In this document: positions 1-7,856 of the stretch, piece by piece
Layout: every line of letters starts with the position of its first letter
Numbering within the stretch: position 1 is the stretch's first letter
Source of the DNA: JAKAXS01 sp965279065
GTDB lineage: Bacteria; Pseudomonadota; Alphaproteobacteria; Rhizobiales; Hyphomicrobiaceae
Assembly: GCA_965279065.1 (NCBI GenBank)
Contig: OZ257134.1
Location: 1,984,001 to 2,048,000, forward strand
DNA: 64,000 nucleotides
Direction: 5' to 3'
Made by a program: the position numbers and the translations under genes
The notes under the pieces: generated by a model
The model's input: the letters and a program-made list of their open reading frames with translations, nothing else
Told to the model about the DNA's origin: nothing
Databases searched by the model: none

Positions 1-975
1 CATGGCGTTGATCATGACGAAATCGCCGACCGTGTGCGTGCCGGCCATCACGTCGCGTGCCGCCAGCCACATCACCAGCGTCATGCCCGCCGTGAAGATC
101 AGCGCCTGGCCGAAGTTGAGCGTGCCGAGCGACGAATAGGTGCGGATCGCCGCGCTCTCGTAGCGCGCCATCGAGCTGTCGAACCGCCGCGCCTCGGCAT
201 CCTCGTTGCCGAAATACTTGACCGTCTCGAAGTTGAGCAGGCTGTCGATCGCCTTGGTGCTGGCGTCGTTGTCGCTGTCGTTCATCTCGCGGCGGATGGC
301 GATGCGCTTCTCGCTCGCCCAGAACGTGAACCACATGTAGGCCGCGATCGTGCCGAGCAGGATCAAGACATAGAGCGCGTCGAAATAATAGAACAGCAGA
401 GCGCAGGCCAGCAGCAGCTCCAGCGCCGTCGGCACCAGGTTCATCACGCCCATGCGCAGGATGAGATCGATGCCGCGCGAGCCGCGTTCGATCACGCGTG
501 ACAACCCGCCCGTGCGCCGTTCCAGATGGAATCGCAGCGACAGCCGGTGCAGGTGTTCGAACGTCCGCTTGTTCAGCGCCCGCACCGCGTTCTGGCCGAC
601 GGCGATGAACAGCACGTCGCGGATTTGCGTCAGCCCCATCATGGTGACGCGCGCCAGGCCGTAGGCAAAGATCAGGAACCCGGCGCCGATCGCAATCGTG
701 CTGGCGTCGATCGCCGCGCCGCCGGGTTGAGCCTGCGTCAGCGCATCGGTCGCCCACTTGAACAGGATCGGCGTCGAAACCGTAATCAGCTTCGCCGCGA
801 CGAGCACGGCAAAGGCCAGCGCCACCCGCAGGCGCAGATCCGGTCGCCCCTCCGGCCACACGAACGGCGCCAGACCACGCAGCACAACCCAATGATCAGA
901 CGAGGAATTCCGCGCACCAGTCGCTACGCTGGCGCGCGCGGAGGCCGTGGATGCAGACGTCGCGGGAATTGTCAT
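1..975 (-). CDS. Atm1-type ABC exporter, N-terminal part (runs off window)
   Basis: The reverse strand from the ATG at 975 is open to the window edge, giving 325 codons of the amino-terminal membrane domain. Hydrophobic segments appear near residues 50-70, 90-115 and 180-225. The stretch LNFETVKYFGNE, RGSRGID and the later HTVGDFVMIN are typical of the Atm1/HMT1 family of half-size ABC exporters, which move glutathione-linked sulfur or metal conjugates across the inner membrane. The Walker A and B nucleotide-binding half lies outside the window, so ATPase integrity cannot be judged. The assignment to Atm1 rather than MsbA rests on the YFGNE region. The substrate is not known from sequence. 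Confidence 0.85.
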   Translation of the reverse strand, partial: MTIPATSASTASARASVATGARNSSSDHWVVLRGLAPFVWPEGRPDLRLRVALAFAVLVAAKLITVSTPILFKWATDALTQAQPGGAAIDASTIAIGAGFLIFAYGLARVTMMGLTQIRDVLFIAVGQNAVRALNKRTFEHLHRLSLRFHLERRTGGLSRVIERGSRGIDLILRMGVMNLVPTALELLLACALLFYYFDALYVLILLGTIAAYMWFTFWASEKRIAIRREMNDSDNDASTKAIDSLLNFETVKYFGNEDAEARRFDSSMARYESAAIRTYSSLGTLNFGQALIFTAGMTLVMWLAARDVMAGTHTVGDFVMINAM

Positions 976-1057
976 TGTAGCCCGATATAAGCTTGGCAGC
1001 CGACGCTGCCAAGCACCAACGGCCAGAACGACCACCCGCGTCGCCGCTGCCCTCGGC

Positions 1058-1546
1058 TCAGGAGGTGCGCGTGTAACGCGTGGTCATGAACTCAATCCAG
1101 GTGCCGTCGTCCTGCCGCATACGCCCGCGGAAGATGTACTCGTCCTTGCTGACGATCTCGATCTCGTCCTGATACTTCGCATAGCCCGGCTTGCCGTCCA
1201 TGCGCGGCCCTTCGCTGTCCAATGGCAGGATCTTCTTGTCGGGGTCGAGCGTGCCCTCGTAGAGCCAGAAGCTGCTCATCATCGTCGCGATGAAGCTGCC
1301 GACGAACTTGCCTTTGTCCGGATCGTACCCAAGCGTGATGATCGATGTCATCGCCTCGGAGTCCATCTGCGTCTCGGCCTCTGCCAGTATCCACAAGTCG
1401 CCGAGCATGCGAATGGTCTGCGTGCCCTCTTGCTTAGAGGTGACCTCGGGCGTCTTGCACGCTCCGACGAATTTCCATGTCCCCGCGAGTTGCTGCAGCC
1501 AGCGGTGCTCGGGCGTGGCTTGCGCGAATGGAGGTTGCTCAGACAT
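1058..1546 (-). CDS. DUF1579 family protein
   Basis: This 162-residue protein has no signal peptide or membrane segment. It begins with a region containing HRWLQQLAGTWKF, and GYDPDKGKFVGSFI follows in the middle; this arrangement is characteristic of DUF1579, a small lipocalin-like beta-barrel domain of unknown function. The start at 1546 is supported by an AGGAGA ribosome-binding site about seven bases upstream. The gene stands alone, downstream of and in the same direction as the ABC exporter gene but separated from it by about 80 bases. No catalytic motif is visible, so only the family is assigned. Confidence 0.8.
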   Translation of the reverse strand: MSEQPPFAQATPEHRWLQQLAGTWKFVGACKTPEVTSKQEGTQTIRMLGDLWILAEAETQMDSEAMTSIITLGYDPDKGKFVGSFIATMMSSFWLYEGTLDPDKKILPLDSEGPRMDGKPGYAKYQDEIEIVSKDEYIFRGRMRQDDGTWIEFMTTRYTRTS

Positions 1547-1815
1547 CAGGGTCTCCTGTCATTTGTTGTGCGAATGACTAGTCGACGATCCACACGGCTT
1601 TCCTTCGACAGCGCCCGAACTTTTTTTCGACTTTCCTTCTCAAGACCACATCACAATCCCATCACGCGCCCAGCCTAAGCTCGACGCAGACGATAACCGG
1701 TCGGATCGAAAGGGGATGCGCTTGCCACAATCACACCCCATATTCGCAGACTGACGTCCCCGGCCCGGCGGCCCGTCCGCTCGGCCGGATAATTTTTCTG
1801 AACGAGAACAAACAC

Positions 1816-2478
1816 ATGTCAAATAAACGGGGTGCAAAACCCCTCTCTGCAAATCTCAAATTGAATGGCAAGACACCGCCCAGATTGATCGAAAACATCT
1901 GCGTTTATTGCGGTTCCGGCCTCGGCACCAAGCCGATCTACGCCGAGGCCGCGCGCACGCTCGGCCAGTCGCTGGCCGCCAACGGCATCGGCCTCGTCTA
2001 TGGCGGCGGCAGCCTCGGCCTGATGGGCGAAGTTGCCCGCGCCACGCTCGACGCCGGCGGCCGCGTCACCGGCATCATTCCGGAATTTCTGTCCGAAAAG
2101 GAAAAGATGCTGACCGACGCCGACGAATTGATCATCACCAAGGACATGCATGAGCGCAAACAGCTGATGTTCCTGAAGTCGGACGCGTTCGTCGCCCTGC
2201 CGGGCGGCATCGGCACGCTGGAAGAGCTGGTCGAACAGCTGACGTGGGCACAGCTCGGCCGCCACGAAAAGCCGATCATCGTCGCCGACATCGGCGGCTT
2301 CTGGTCGCCATTCCTCAACCTGCTGAAGCACATGAAGGAGGACGCATTCATCCGCTCCGGCCTGGACGTGCGCTTCTCGGTTGTGGGCGACGCGGCCAAC
2401 ATCGTGCCTGCCGCCATGGCTGCCGCCGACCGCAAAGGCGACATCGACCCGGGTCTGGCAATCGCCGCGCAGTTCTAG
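1816..2478 (+). CDS. LOG family (TIGR00730) Rossmann-fold protein
   Basis: This 220-residue protein carries the family signature PGGIGTLEE at about residues 129-137 and an upstream basic MHERKQ segment. Both are needed for nucleotide 5'-monophosphate phosphoribohydrolase activity in LOG proteins. An N-terminal Rossmann core starts near residue 27 (ICVYCGSGLG) with VYGGGSLGLMG at about 61-71. Members annotated as lysine decarboxylases are generally LOG hydrolases that release a base from a nucleoside monophosphate, for example cytokinin ribotides. The first 25 residues are a basic tail; a shorter start is possible since the site before the ATG is a weak GA-rich one. Confidence 0.88.
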   Translation: MSNKRGAKPLSANLKLNGKTPPRLIENICVYCGSGLGTKPIYAEAARTLGQSLAANGIGLVYGGGSLGLMGEVARATLDAGGRVTGIIPEFLSEKEKMLTDADELIITKDMHERKQLMFLKSDAFVALPGGIGTLEELVEQLTWAQLGRHEKPIIVADIGGFWSPFLNLLKHMKEDAFIRSGLDVRFSVVGDAANIVPAAMAAADRKGDIDPGLAIAAQF

Positions 2479-2512
2479 CCAGCTCGCATATCGGTGGCGA
2501 CGTCCCAACGGA

Positions 2513-2645
2513 TGTCATCCCCGGGCTTGTCCCGGGGATCCCGTCAACCCCACGCTCTGCGGTTCGCCGTAGCTTGCCAACGGCACAATAATGACATGGC
2601 ACACCTGCTGAGACCGGGATCCTCGGGACAAGCCCGAGGATGACT
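2513..2645. repeat. Intergenic palindromic repeat pair
   Basis: Two hairpins sit about 80 bases apart between the LOG and mgtE genes. The first (2515-2538) has arms ATCCCCGGG and CCCGGGGAT around CTTG. The second (2619-2642) is the same element inverted, with arms ATCCTCGGG and CCCGAGGAT around ACAAG. A third copy is at 5282. The arms vary together so pairing is kept, as expected for a dispersed palindromic element. Neither has a T-run, so they are not simple terminators, although they lie between convergent genes and could act as transcript ends. Confidence 0.7.
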
Positions 2646-2671
2646 CGGGAGAATGAGGCGCGTGACTCAAA

Positions 2672-4057
2672 CTATCTCATCAGCAGCAGCGTCGCGAGCC
2701 CGAGGAACGCGAAGAAGCCGACGACGTCCGTCACCATAGTGACAAACACACCGGAAGCCGGCGCCGGGTCGAGATCCAGCCAATCCATGCCCAACGGGAT
2801 GAGGATGCCCGCCAGCGCGGCCGCCAGCAGGTTGACGATCATCGCCGCGCCGATGACCCAGCCCAGCGTTCCCGCCCCAAACCACAGCACCACGATGCCC
2901 GCCATCACCACCGACAGGATGGCGCCGTTCGCGAGCCCCACCAGCGCCTCGCGCGTGATGACGCGGCGCGCATTGACGCGGCCCAGCTTGTTGGTGGCGA
3001 GCGCCCGTACCGTCACGGTCATCGTCTGCGTGCCCGCATTGCCGCCCATCGACGCCACGATCGGCATCAGCACGGCCAGCGCCACCATCTGCTGAATGGT
3101 GGCATCGAACGCCTGGATCACTGTCGAGGCCAGCACTGCCGTGCCGAGATTGACCAGCAGCCAGGGAATGCGGCTACGCAACGTCGACAGCACGCTGTCG
3201 CCGAGGGATTCGTCGCCGACGCCGCCGAGCGCGCGCATGTCCTCGTCCGCCTCATCCTGGATCACCTCCACCACGTCGTCGACCGTCAGGACGCCGACGA
3301 GGCGATCGTTGGCGTCGACGACCGGCGCCGACATCAGGTCGTAGCGGCCGAACTGGCGTGCCACGTCTTCCTGGTCCGACGTCGCCAGCACCACGTGCCG
3401 GTCCTTGTCCATGATCTGCTCGATCTGCACATCGCGCTGCGTCCGCAGCAGCCGCGACAGGTCGATCGACCCCATCACGCGAAACGACGGGTCGACGACG
3501 AAGATCTCCGAAAACGTCTCCGGCAGATCTTTCGCCTCGCGCATGTAGTCGATGACGCGCCCCACCGACCAGAATGGCGGCGCGGCCACGAACTCCGACT
3601 GCATGAGACGGCCGGCCGTCTCTTCCGGATATTCGAGGTTGCGCTCCAGCGCCGCACGGTCGGTCGTGCCGAGCTGGGCGAGGATTTCCTCTTTGTCCTC
3701 TTCCTCCAGGTTTTCCAGGAGGTAGGCCGCATCGTCCGTGTCGAGTTCGGTGACCGCGCGCGCCAGCAGTTCGTTCGGCAGCGCTTCCGACAACTGGTCG
3801 CGCACCGTGTAGTCGAGTTCCGACAGCACCTCGAAGTCGAACGCCGGGCCCAGCGCCTGAATGAGTGCGACCCGCTGTTCGGGAACCAGCAGCTCGATCA
3901 GGTCGGCCAGATCCGGCGCCCGCATGTCGTGCGTCAGGCGCACGGCTTCCGCCGTATCCCCGGACTGCAGGGCCTCCGCCACGGAATCCACGAGGCTCGC
4001 CGCCCTCTCCTCGGCTTCCTCTTCTGTTTCGCGCACGATTTCGTCTTGCTCGGCCAT
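2672..4057 (-). CDS. mgtE: Magnesium transporter MgtE
   Basis: The 461-residue product has the MgtE layout: an acidic cytosolic MgtE_N superhelical domain (about 30-135, with LENLEEEDKEEILAQL), a CBS pair (about 140-260, with VGVLTVDDVVEVI), then five membrane helices (about 280-461). The channel region includes MPIVASMGGNAGTQTM, matching the conserved pore segment that binds Mg2+. MgtE is a homodimeric Mg2+ channel gated by Mg2+ bound between the cytosolic domains. The start is placed at the ATG at 4057, four codons inside a possible TTG start at 4069. Upstream DNA (4058-4278) shows no recognisable Mg2+ riboswitch. Confidence 0.93.
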   Translation of the reverse strand: MAEQDEIVRETEEEAEERAASLVDSVAEALQSGDTAEAVRLTHDMRAPDLADLIELLVPEQRVALIQALGPAFDFEVLSELDYTVRDQLSEALPNELLARAVTELDTDDAAYLLENLEEEDKEEILAQLGTTDRAALERNLEYPEETAGRLMQSEFVAAPPFWSVGRVIDYMREAKDLPETFSEIFVVDPSFRVMGSIDLSRLLRTQRDVQIEQIMDKDRHVVLATSDQEDVARQFGRYDLMSAPVVDANDRLVGVLTVDDVVEVIQDEADEDMRALGGVGDESLGDSVLSTLRSRIPWLLVNLGTAVLASTVIQAFDATIQQMVALAVLMPIVASMGGNAGTQTMTVTVRALATNKLGRVNARRVITREALVGLANGAILSVVMAGIVVLWFGAGTLGWVIGAAMIVNLLAAALAGILIPLGMDWLDLDPAPASGVFVTMVTDVVGFFAFLGLATLLLMR

Positions 4058-4278
4058 CGCCCCGCCCAAACCACCGCTTCTGTCGTGGAAAAATGTCTCG
4101 CCGCTAGGCGCTTAGCACAGCTCTTTGCGGCCGCCTACGGTACGGCAACAACAGCCTGTTGAGGCATCGCCCCGCGCTTTCGCAGGTTGCCGCGATTATG
4201 TCACGCGGATATGTCACGGGATTGAGATATACGGAGCAAAATCCGGTCAGCGGGTGAGCCGAAACGGGAGGAAGAAGC

Positions 4279-5274
4279 ATGGTCGTCGCGCGGGTGGCGG
4301 CGCCGATGTGGTTGGCTGCGGGTTTAATCCTATTCGGTCAGGCCCCGGCACGAGCAGAGCCCTGTCCAGCCGGCGACGCCGCGCTCGGCGTCTCCCGCAC
4401 CGTGGAAATCGACACGACCGGTGGCCCGAAATTCGGTGCGCAGTATCCCGGCAACGATTTTCTTCAGCCCGGTGAGGTGGTCCTTACGTTCGACGACGGC
4501 CCCTCACGTGCCAAGACCCCGGCAATTCTGAAAGCACTGGCGGATCACTGCACGAGAGCCACGTTCCTCATCGTCGGCCGCATGGCACTCGTCGAGCCCG
4601 AGCTTCTGCGCGAGACAGCGCACGCCGGACACACGATCGGACTGCACACCTGGTCCCACAAGAAGCTCTCGGCCATCTCCTCGGCCAAGGCCAAGGAGGA
4701 GATCGAGATGGGCCACAGCATGGTCGAGAAGAGCCTCGGCCAGCCCGTCGCGCCATTCTTCCGCTTCCCCTACCTCGCCGCCCCGCACGCCATGCTGGAC
4801 TATCTGAGCCAGCGCAACATTGCCACTTTAGGCATCGACATCGACAGCAAGGACTTCACCACACGCAAGCCGGACGAAATGATGCGCAACGTCCTGACGC
4901 AGCTCAAGGCCAAGGGCAAAGGCATCATCCTGTTCCACGACATCCAGGCCTCGACGGCCGCCGGCCTGAAGACCCTGCTCGACGAATTGAAGAAGCGCGG
5001 TTTCAAGGTCGTGCACATCACCGGTGCCAAGAGCGTCCCCACAATTGCCTCCTACGACCAGCGCGCCGAACAGCTCATTGCCAAGCGCCAGGTGGCCAGC
5101 GCCAGCAAGGAGGTGCACGCGCCTCCGGTTTTCGGTCCGGACAGCCCGGCCGGAAACGAAGCCATCGAACCTGAAGAATTGCCCTGGCTGCGCGAGCAAA
5201 AGCCGGACTTGGCCACCCCCGACGAGCCCGCCCCCCTTGGCGAACCCCGCAAGAAAGCCTGGTGGGAATTCTAG
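4279..5274 (+). CDS. Secreted polysaccharide deacetylase (NodB domain)
   Basis: The 331-residue protein has a signal peptide (about 1-28, ending near ARAEP) and a NodB homology domain at about 60-250. Metal-binding residues are visible: the aspartate pair in LTFDDGP and the two histidines of HTWSH. FFRFPY is the typical substrate-site arginine/proline motif. Carbohydrate esterase 4 enzymes remove N-acetyl groups from chitin-like or peptidoglycan sugars, here presumably in the periplasm. A GGAGGAAG ribosome-binding site precedes the ATG. The C-terminal 70 residues are proline- and charge-rich. The next gene is a clear paralogue with the same order of motifs. Confidence 0.88.
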   Translation: MVVARVAAPMWLAAGLILFGQAPARAEPCPAGDAALGVSRTVEIDTTGGPKFGAQYPGNDFLQPGEVVLTFDDGPSRAKTPAILKALADHCTRATFLIVGRMALVEPELLRETAHAGHTIGLHTWSHKKLSAISSAKAKEEIEMGHSMVEKSLGQPVAPFFRFPYLAAPHAMLDYLSQRNIATLGIDIDSKDFTTRKPDEMMRNVLTQLKAKGKGIILFHDIQASTAAGLKTLLDELKKRGFKVVHITGAKSVPTIASYDQRAEQLIAKRQVASASKEVHAPPVFGPDSPAGNEAIEPEELPWLREQKPDLATPDEPAPLGEPRKKAWWEF

Positions 5275-5281
5275 AGTGCGG

Positions 5282-5422
5282 TCATCCTCGGACTGTTCCG
5301 AGGATCCGCTACAGGACGTGTCGCACTTGAAACCGGGAGAACCTCGCGACGAGCCCTGGAATCACAAGCTGAGACGGTGTTCAACCGGAGGGCATTGCCA
5401 AGCCTCCCGCCATTATGACATT
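5282..5422. repeat. Third copy of dispersed palindromic element
   Basis: A hairpin with arms ATCCTCGGA and TCCGAGGAT around CTGT starts just after the first deacetylase gene. About 100 bases on comes a segment with TTGCCAAG and CATTATGACA. The interval after the first hairpin at 2513 also has TTGCCAAC followed by AATAATGACA, so the repeated unit appears to be a composite of about 80-140 bases that begins with GTCATCC and ends with ATGACA, not just the hairpin. It lies between two same-strand genes and may end or insulate their transcripts. Confidence 0.55.
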
Positions 5423-5546
5423 TGCGCCGCATGGCTTGCCCGCCACGGCCGCAAACTTTAACCTTTTGTCTGTTCCACGGGGGCTTGCCGGCCGCCCGCG
5501 AACTCCAGTATGTCGGCGGTTCGGACCAGCAACGGGACACCCGCGC

Positions 5547-6611
5547 ATGCGCTTCTTGATCGCGTTCGCCGTTTTCGGCTTTGCCACCGCCGCCGTGGCC
5601 CAGGACACGCAGTGCTCCGATAAGTCGCGCGGTCTGCCCGTATCGCGCGTGGTCGAGATCGACCCGACCGGCGGCCCGCTCTACGGAGAGCTGTCGCGCT
5701 TCGCCAAGGAAGAGAGCTTCCTGCAACCCAAGGAAGTCGTGCTGACGTTCGACGACGGCCCGATGCCGTGGATCACCAAATCCATCCTCGACACGCTCGA
5801 TACGTACTGCACCAAGGCCACGTTCTTCTCCGTCGGTCAGATGGCGATCGCCTATCCCAACTCCGTCAAGGACGTCGTGGCCCGCGGCCACACACTGGGC
5901 ACCCACACCTGGTCGCATCCGCTCAACCTGCGCCGCCTCAGCCTGGAGAAGGCCAAGGACCAGATCGAGCGCGGCTTCGCGGCCGTCGCGATGGCAGCCG
6001 GCAAGCCGATCGCCCCGTTCTTCCGTTTCCCCGGCCTGAGCGACAGTGATCCGCTGCTCGCGCACCTGCAGTCGCGCGGCGTCGCCTCGTTCACTGTCGA
6101 TGTCGTCTCCAACGACAGCTACATCGGCGATGCACGCCGCTTGGCCGACTACACCATTCGCCAGATCGAGCAGCGCCAGGGCGGCATCGTTCTGTTCCAC
6201 GACATCAAGGCCGCGACCGCCAAGGCCCTCCCCACGATCCTCGCGGCCCTGAAGGACAAGGGCTACAAGGTCGTGCACCTGCGCTCCAAGACGACGTTCG
6301 AGCCCAAGCCCGAACTCGTCGCCCAGTTGCAGCCTGCTCTCGATAAGGCGCAGGCCAAGGCGAAAGAGCTGGTGCCGTTCTTCGGCACCGTCATTCCGAG
6401 CGACACCGAGTTGCCGGTCACACAATTGGCCCCCGCAGCGCGCACGCGTCACGCGGCCTCGGCAGCGGGCGAAGGCGGCGAAGGCCGCCGCTCCGGCCGC
6501 CGGCACCACGCCACTGAAGAGGAACCGGGCGCCACGCCTGCTCCCCCCTCACGGCGGCGCCATCGGTCGTCCCAGCACCCGGATTCGCCCTTCCCCCCGT
6601 TCTTCGACTGA
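5547..6611 (+). CDS. Secreted polysaccharide deacetylase, paralogue 2
   Basis: The start chosen is the ATG at 5547, which begins a clean signal peptide (MRFLIAFAVFGFATAAVAQ) after a long in-frame upstream extension without signal character. The NodB domain spans about 60-250 with LTFDDGP, HTWSHP and FFRFPG, matching the metal and substrate positions of carbohydrate esterase family 4. It shares with the preceding gene the unusual N-terminal VEIDPTGGPLYG / VEIDTTGGPKFG segment, so the two arose by duplication. The last 60 residues are rich in Arg, Ser and Pro and probably disordered. The substrate is probably a periplasmic N-acetylated glycan; it cannot be told from sequence. Confidence 0.87.
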   Translation: MRFLIAFAVFGFATAAVAQDTQCSDKSRGLPVSRVVEIDPTGGPLYGELSRFAKEESFLQPKEVVLTFDDGPMPWITKSILDTLDTYCTKATFFSVGQMAIAYPNSVKDVVARGHTLGTHTWSHPLNLRRLSLEKAKDQIERGFAAVAMAAGKPIAPFFRFPGLSDSDPLLAHLQSRGVASFTVDVVSNDSYIGDARRLADYTIRQIEQRQGGIVLFHDIKAATAKALPTILAALKDKGYKVVHLRSKTTFEPKPELVAQLQPALDKAQAKAKELVPFFGTVIPSDTELPVTQLAPAARTRHAASAAGEGGEGRRSGRRHHATEEEPGATPAPPSRRRHRSSQHPDSPFPPFFD

Positions 6612-6738
6612 GGTGGGGCATTCCTGCCATTGCAAACGCCGGCTCCAGGGCACATCTTGAAGCCAGTCGACGCGTGCCCTGCGGGCGCGTGACGTGCCGC
6701 CTGACGAATATGCGCGGCCAGCCTTGAAAGGTCTGACG

Positions 6739-7065
6739 ATGAAAACCACGCTCGTGGCCCTATTCGCCGCTATCGCCTTGCCGGCCGCCGCAGTCCAGGC
6801 TGCAGGCCCCGTGTCCGCGGATGCTGCCGCGACGTCTGCCGAAGGACAGATGAGGCTTGCGCAGTTCGTCGGCGGGCGGGATGGCCGCGAGGCTTCGGGC
6901 GATTGCAAGCCCTACAACGGTCCCTACGGCTACTACGGCAATCCGTACTGCGAGGGCGGCTTCAATCGCTACGGCAGATCCGGCGGTTATGAAATCGACC
7001 TGACCCGCTACTTCGACAGCCGCTACTACGCGGACGACCGCCGCGACCGCCGCCGCTGGCGCTAA
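6739..7065 (+). CDS. Small secreted Gly/Tyr-rich protein
   Basis: The ATG at 6739 follows a GAAAGGT site and opens a signal peptide of about 22 residues (MKTTLVALFAAIALPAAAVQA). The mature part, about 86 residues, contains CKPYNGPYGYYGNPYC, with two cysteines that could pair, and ends in a strongly basic DRRDRRRWR tail. No domain is recognised. It is probably exported to the periplasm or cell surface. The following small gene starts only six bases downstream, suggesting co-transcription. An in-frame start at 6694 would add 15 residues without ribosome-binding support. Confidence 0.65.
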   Translation: MKTTLVALFAAIALPAAAVQAAGPVSADAAATSAEGQMRLAQFVGGRDGREASGDCKPYNGPYGYYGNPYCEGGFNRYGRSGGYEIDLTRYFDSRYYADDRRDRRRWR

Positions 7066-7071
7066 GCCCGG

Positions 7072-7278
7072 ATGGACGAAGCAACCATAGATCGCGCCGC
7101 CATGGGCCGCCTCGCCAAGGCGCTCGGCTTCATTGTTGGCGCCGACAATCCCACCTCGGTTGCCCTGGCCAAGGCCTGCGAGAGCGGCACCGAGAAGGAC
7201 ATCAAGGCCGCCCGCACCCTGTTCCTTCGCCTCAAACCCGGCGACCGCCGCGCCGCGATGGCCATGCTGGCCGACTGA
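7072..7278 (+). CDS. Small uncharacterised cytosolic protein
   Basis: A 68-residue protein with no signal peptide or membrane segment, predicted mostly helical. It starts with MDEATIDRAAMGRLAKAL and ends RRAAMAMLAD. The ATG lies six bases after the stop of the secreted-protein gene. Codon use is strongly GC-ending like that of neighbouring genes, which supports it as real. I do not recognise the family. It is too short to propose a role. Confidence 0.55.
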   Translation: MDEATIDRAAMGRLAKALGFIVGADNPTSVALAKACESGTEKDIKAARTLFLRLKPGDRRAAMAMLAD

Positions 7279-7360
7279 CGGCGACTCCTGACGACCGGAT
7301 AGCCAAGCGCGAACCGAGTTGATATCTTTTGATCTCTATAAGGATCGAAGGGAGCAGCGA

Positions 7361-7849
7361 ATGTTCACGAGAGTTGCCGCGGCGCTGGCGGCCGCAATAT
7401 TTGCCTCTGCAGCCCTGGTGCCTGCCGCTCGCTCGCAAGACCGGGTGATCCAAGTTCCCGACGACGACGACGAAATGAATGCGGCGATCGCCAAGGCGCG
7501 CTCCACTCTCCCCGAATTCTGGCGGCAGCGAGAAGCGCCTGACCCCGGCGTCGAGAGCTTTGCTCTTAAGGTCGCGATTCCATACGGCGCCAATCGCCAC
7601 GAGCATTTCTGGCTGACCGACATCGAGCGCCACGGCGACAAAATATCGGGCATCATCAGCAACGATCCCAACAATGCCGTCCACGTGCACAAGGGCGATC
7701 GCTACGAGTTCGCGGAGGCTGACATTTCCGATTGGCTGATCCGTCGCAACGGCGGCAAGATGGTCGGCAACGAGACCATGCGGCCATTGCTGAAGCGCAT
7801 GCCCAAGGAGCAGGCCGACTACTACCGCGCCCAGTACGAGACGCCGTAG
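7361..7849 (+). CDS. Secreted DUF2314 domain protein
   Basis: The ATG at 7361, seven bases after a GAAGGGAG site, begins a signal peptide of about 26 residues ending near ARSQ. The mature protein holds a DUF2314 domain: MNAAIAKARSTLPEFW, then FALKVAIPYG, HFWLTDIE, ISGIISNDPNN and a C-terminal ISDWLI segment. The family includes E. coli YegJ; its function is unknown. An in-frame start 14 codons upstream lacks a ribosome-binding site. It converges with tex, leaving only seven bases between the stops. Confidence 0.8.
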   Translation: MFTRVAAALAAAIFASAALVPAARSQDRVIQVPDDDDEMNAAIAKARSTLPEFWRQREAPDPGVESFALKVAIPYGANRHEHFWLTDIERHGDKISGIISNDPNNAVHVHKGDRYEFAEADISDWLIRRNGGKMVGNETMRPLLKRMPKEQADYYRAQYETP

Positions 7850-7856
7850 CGCGCCA

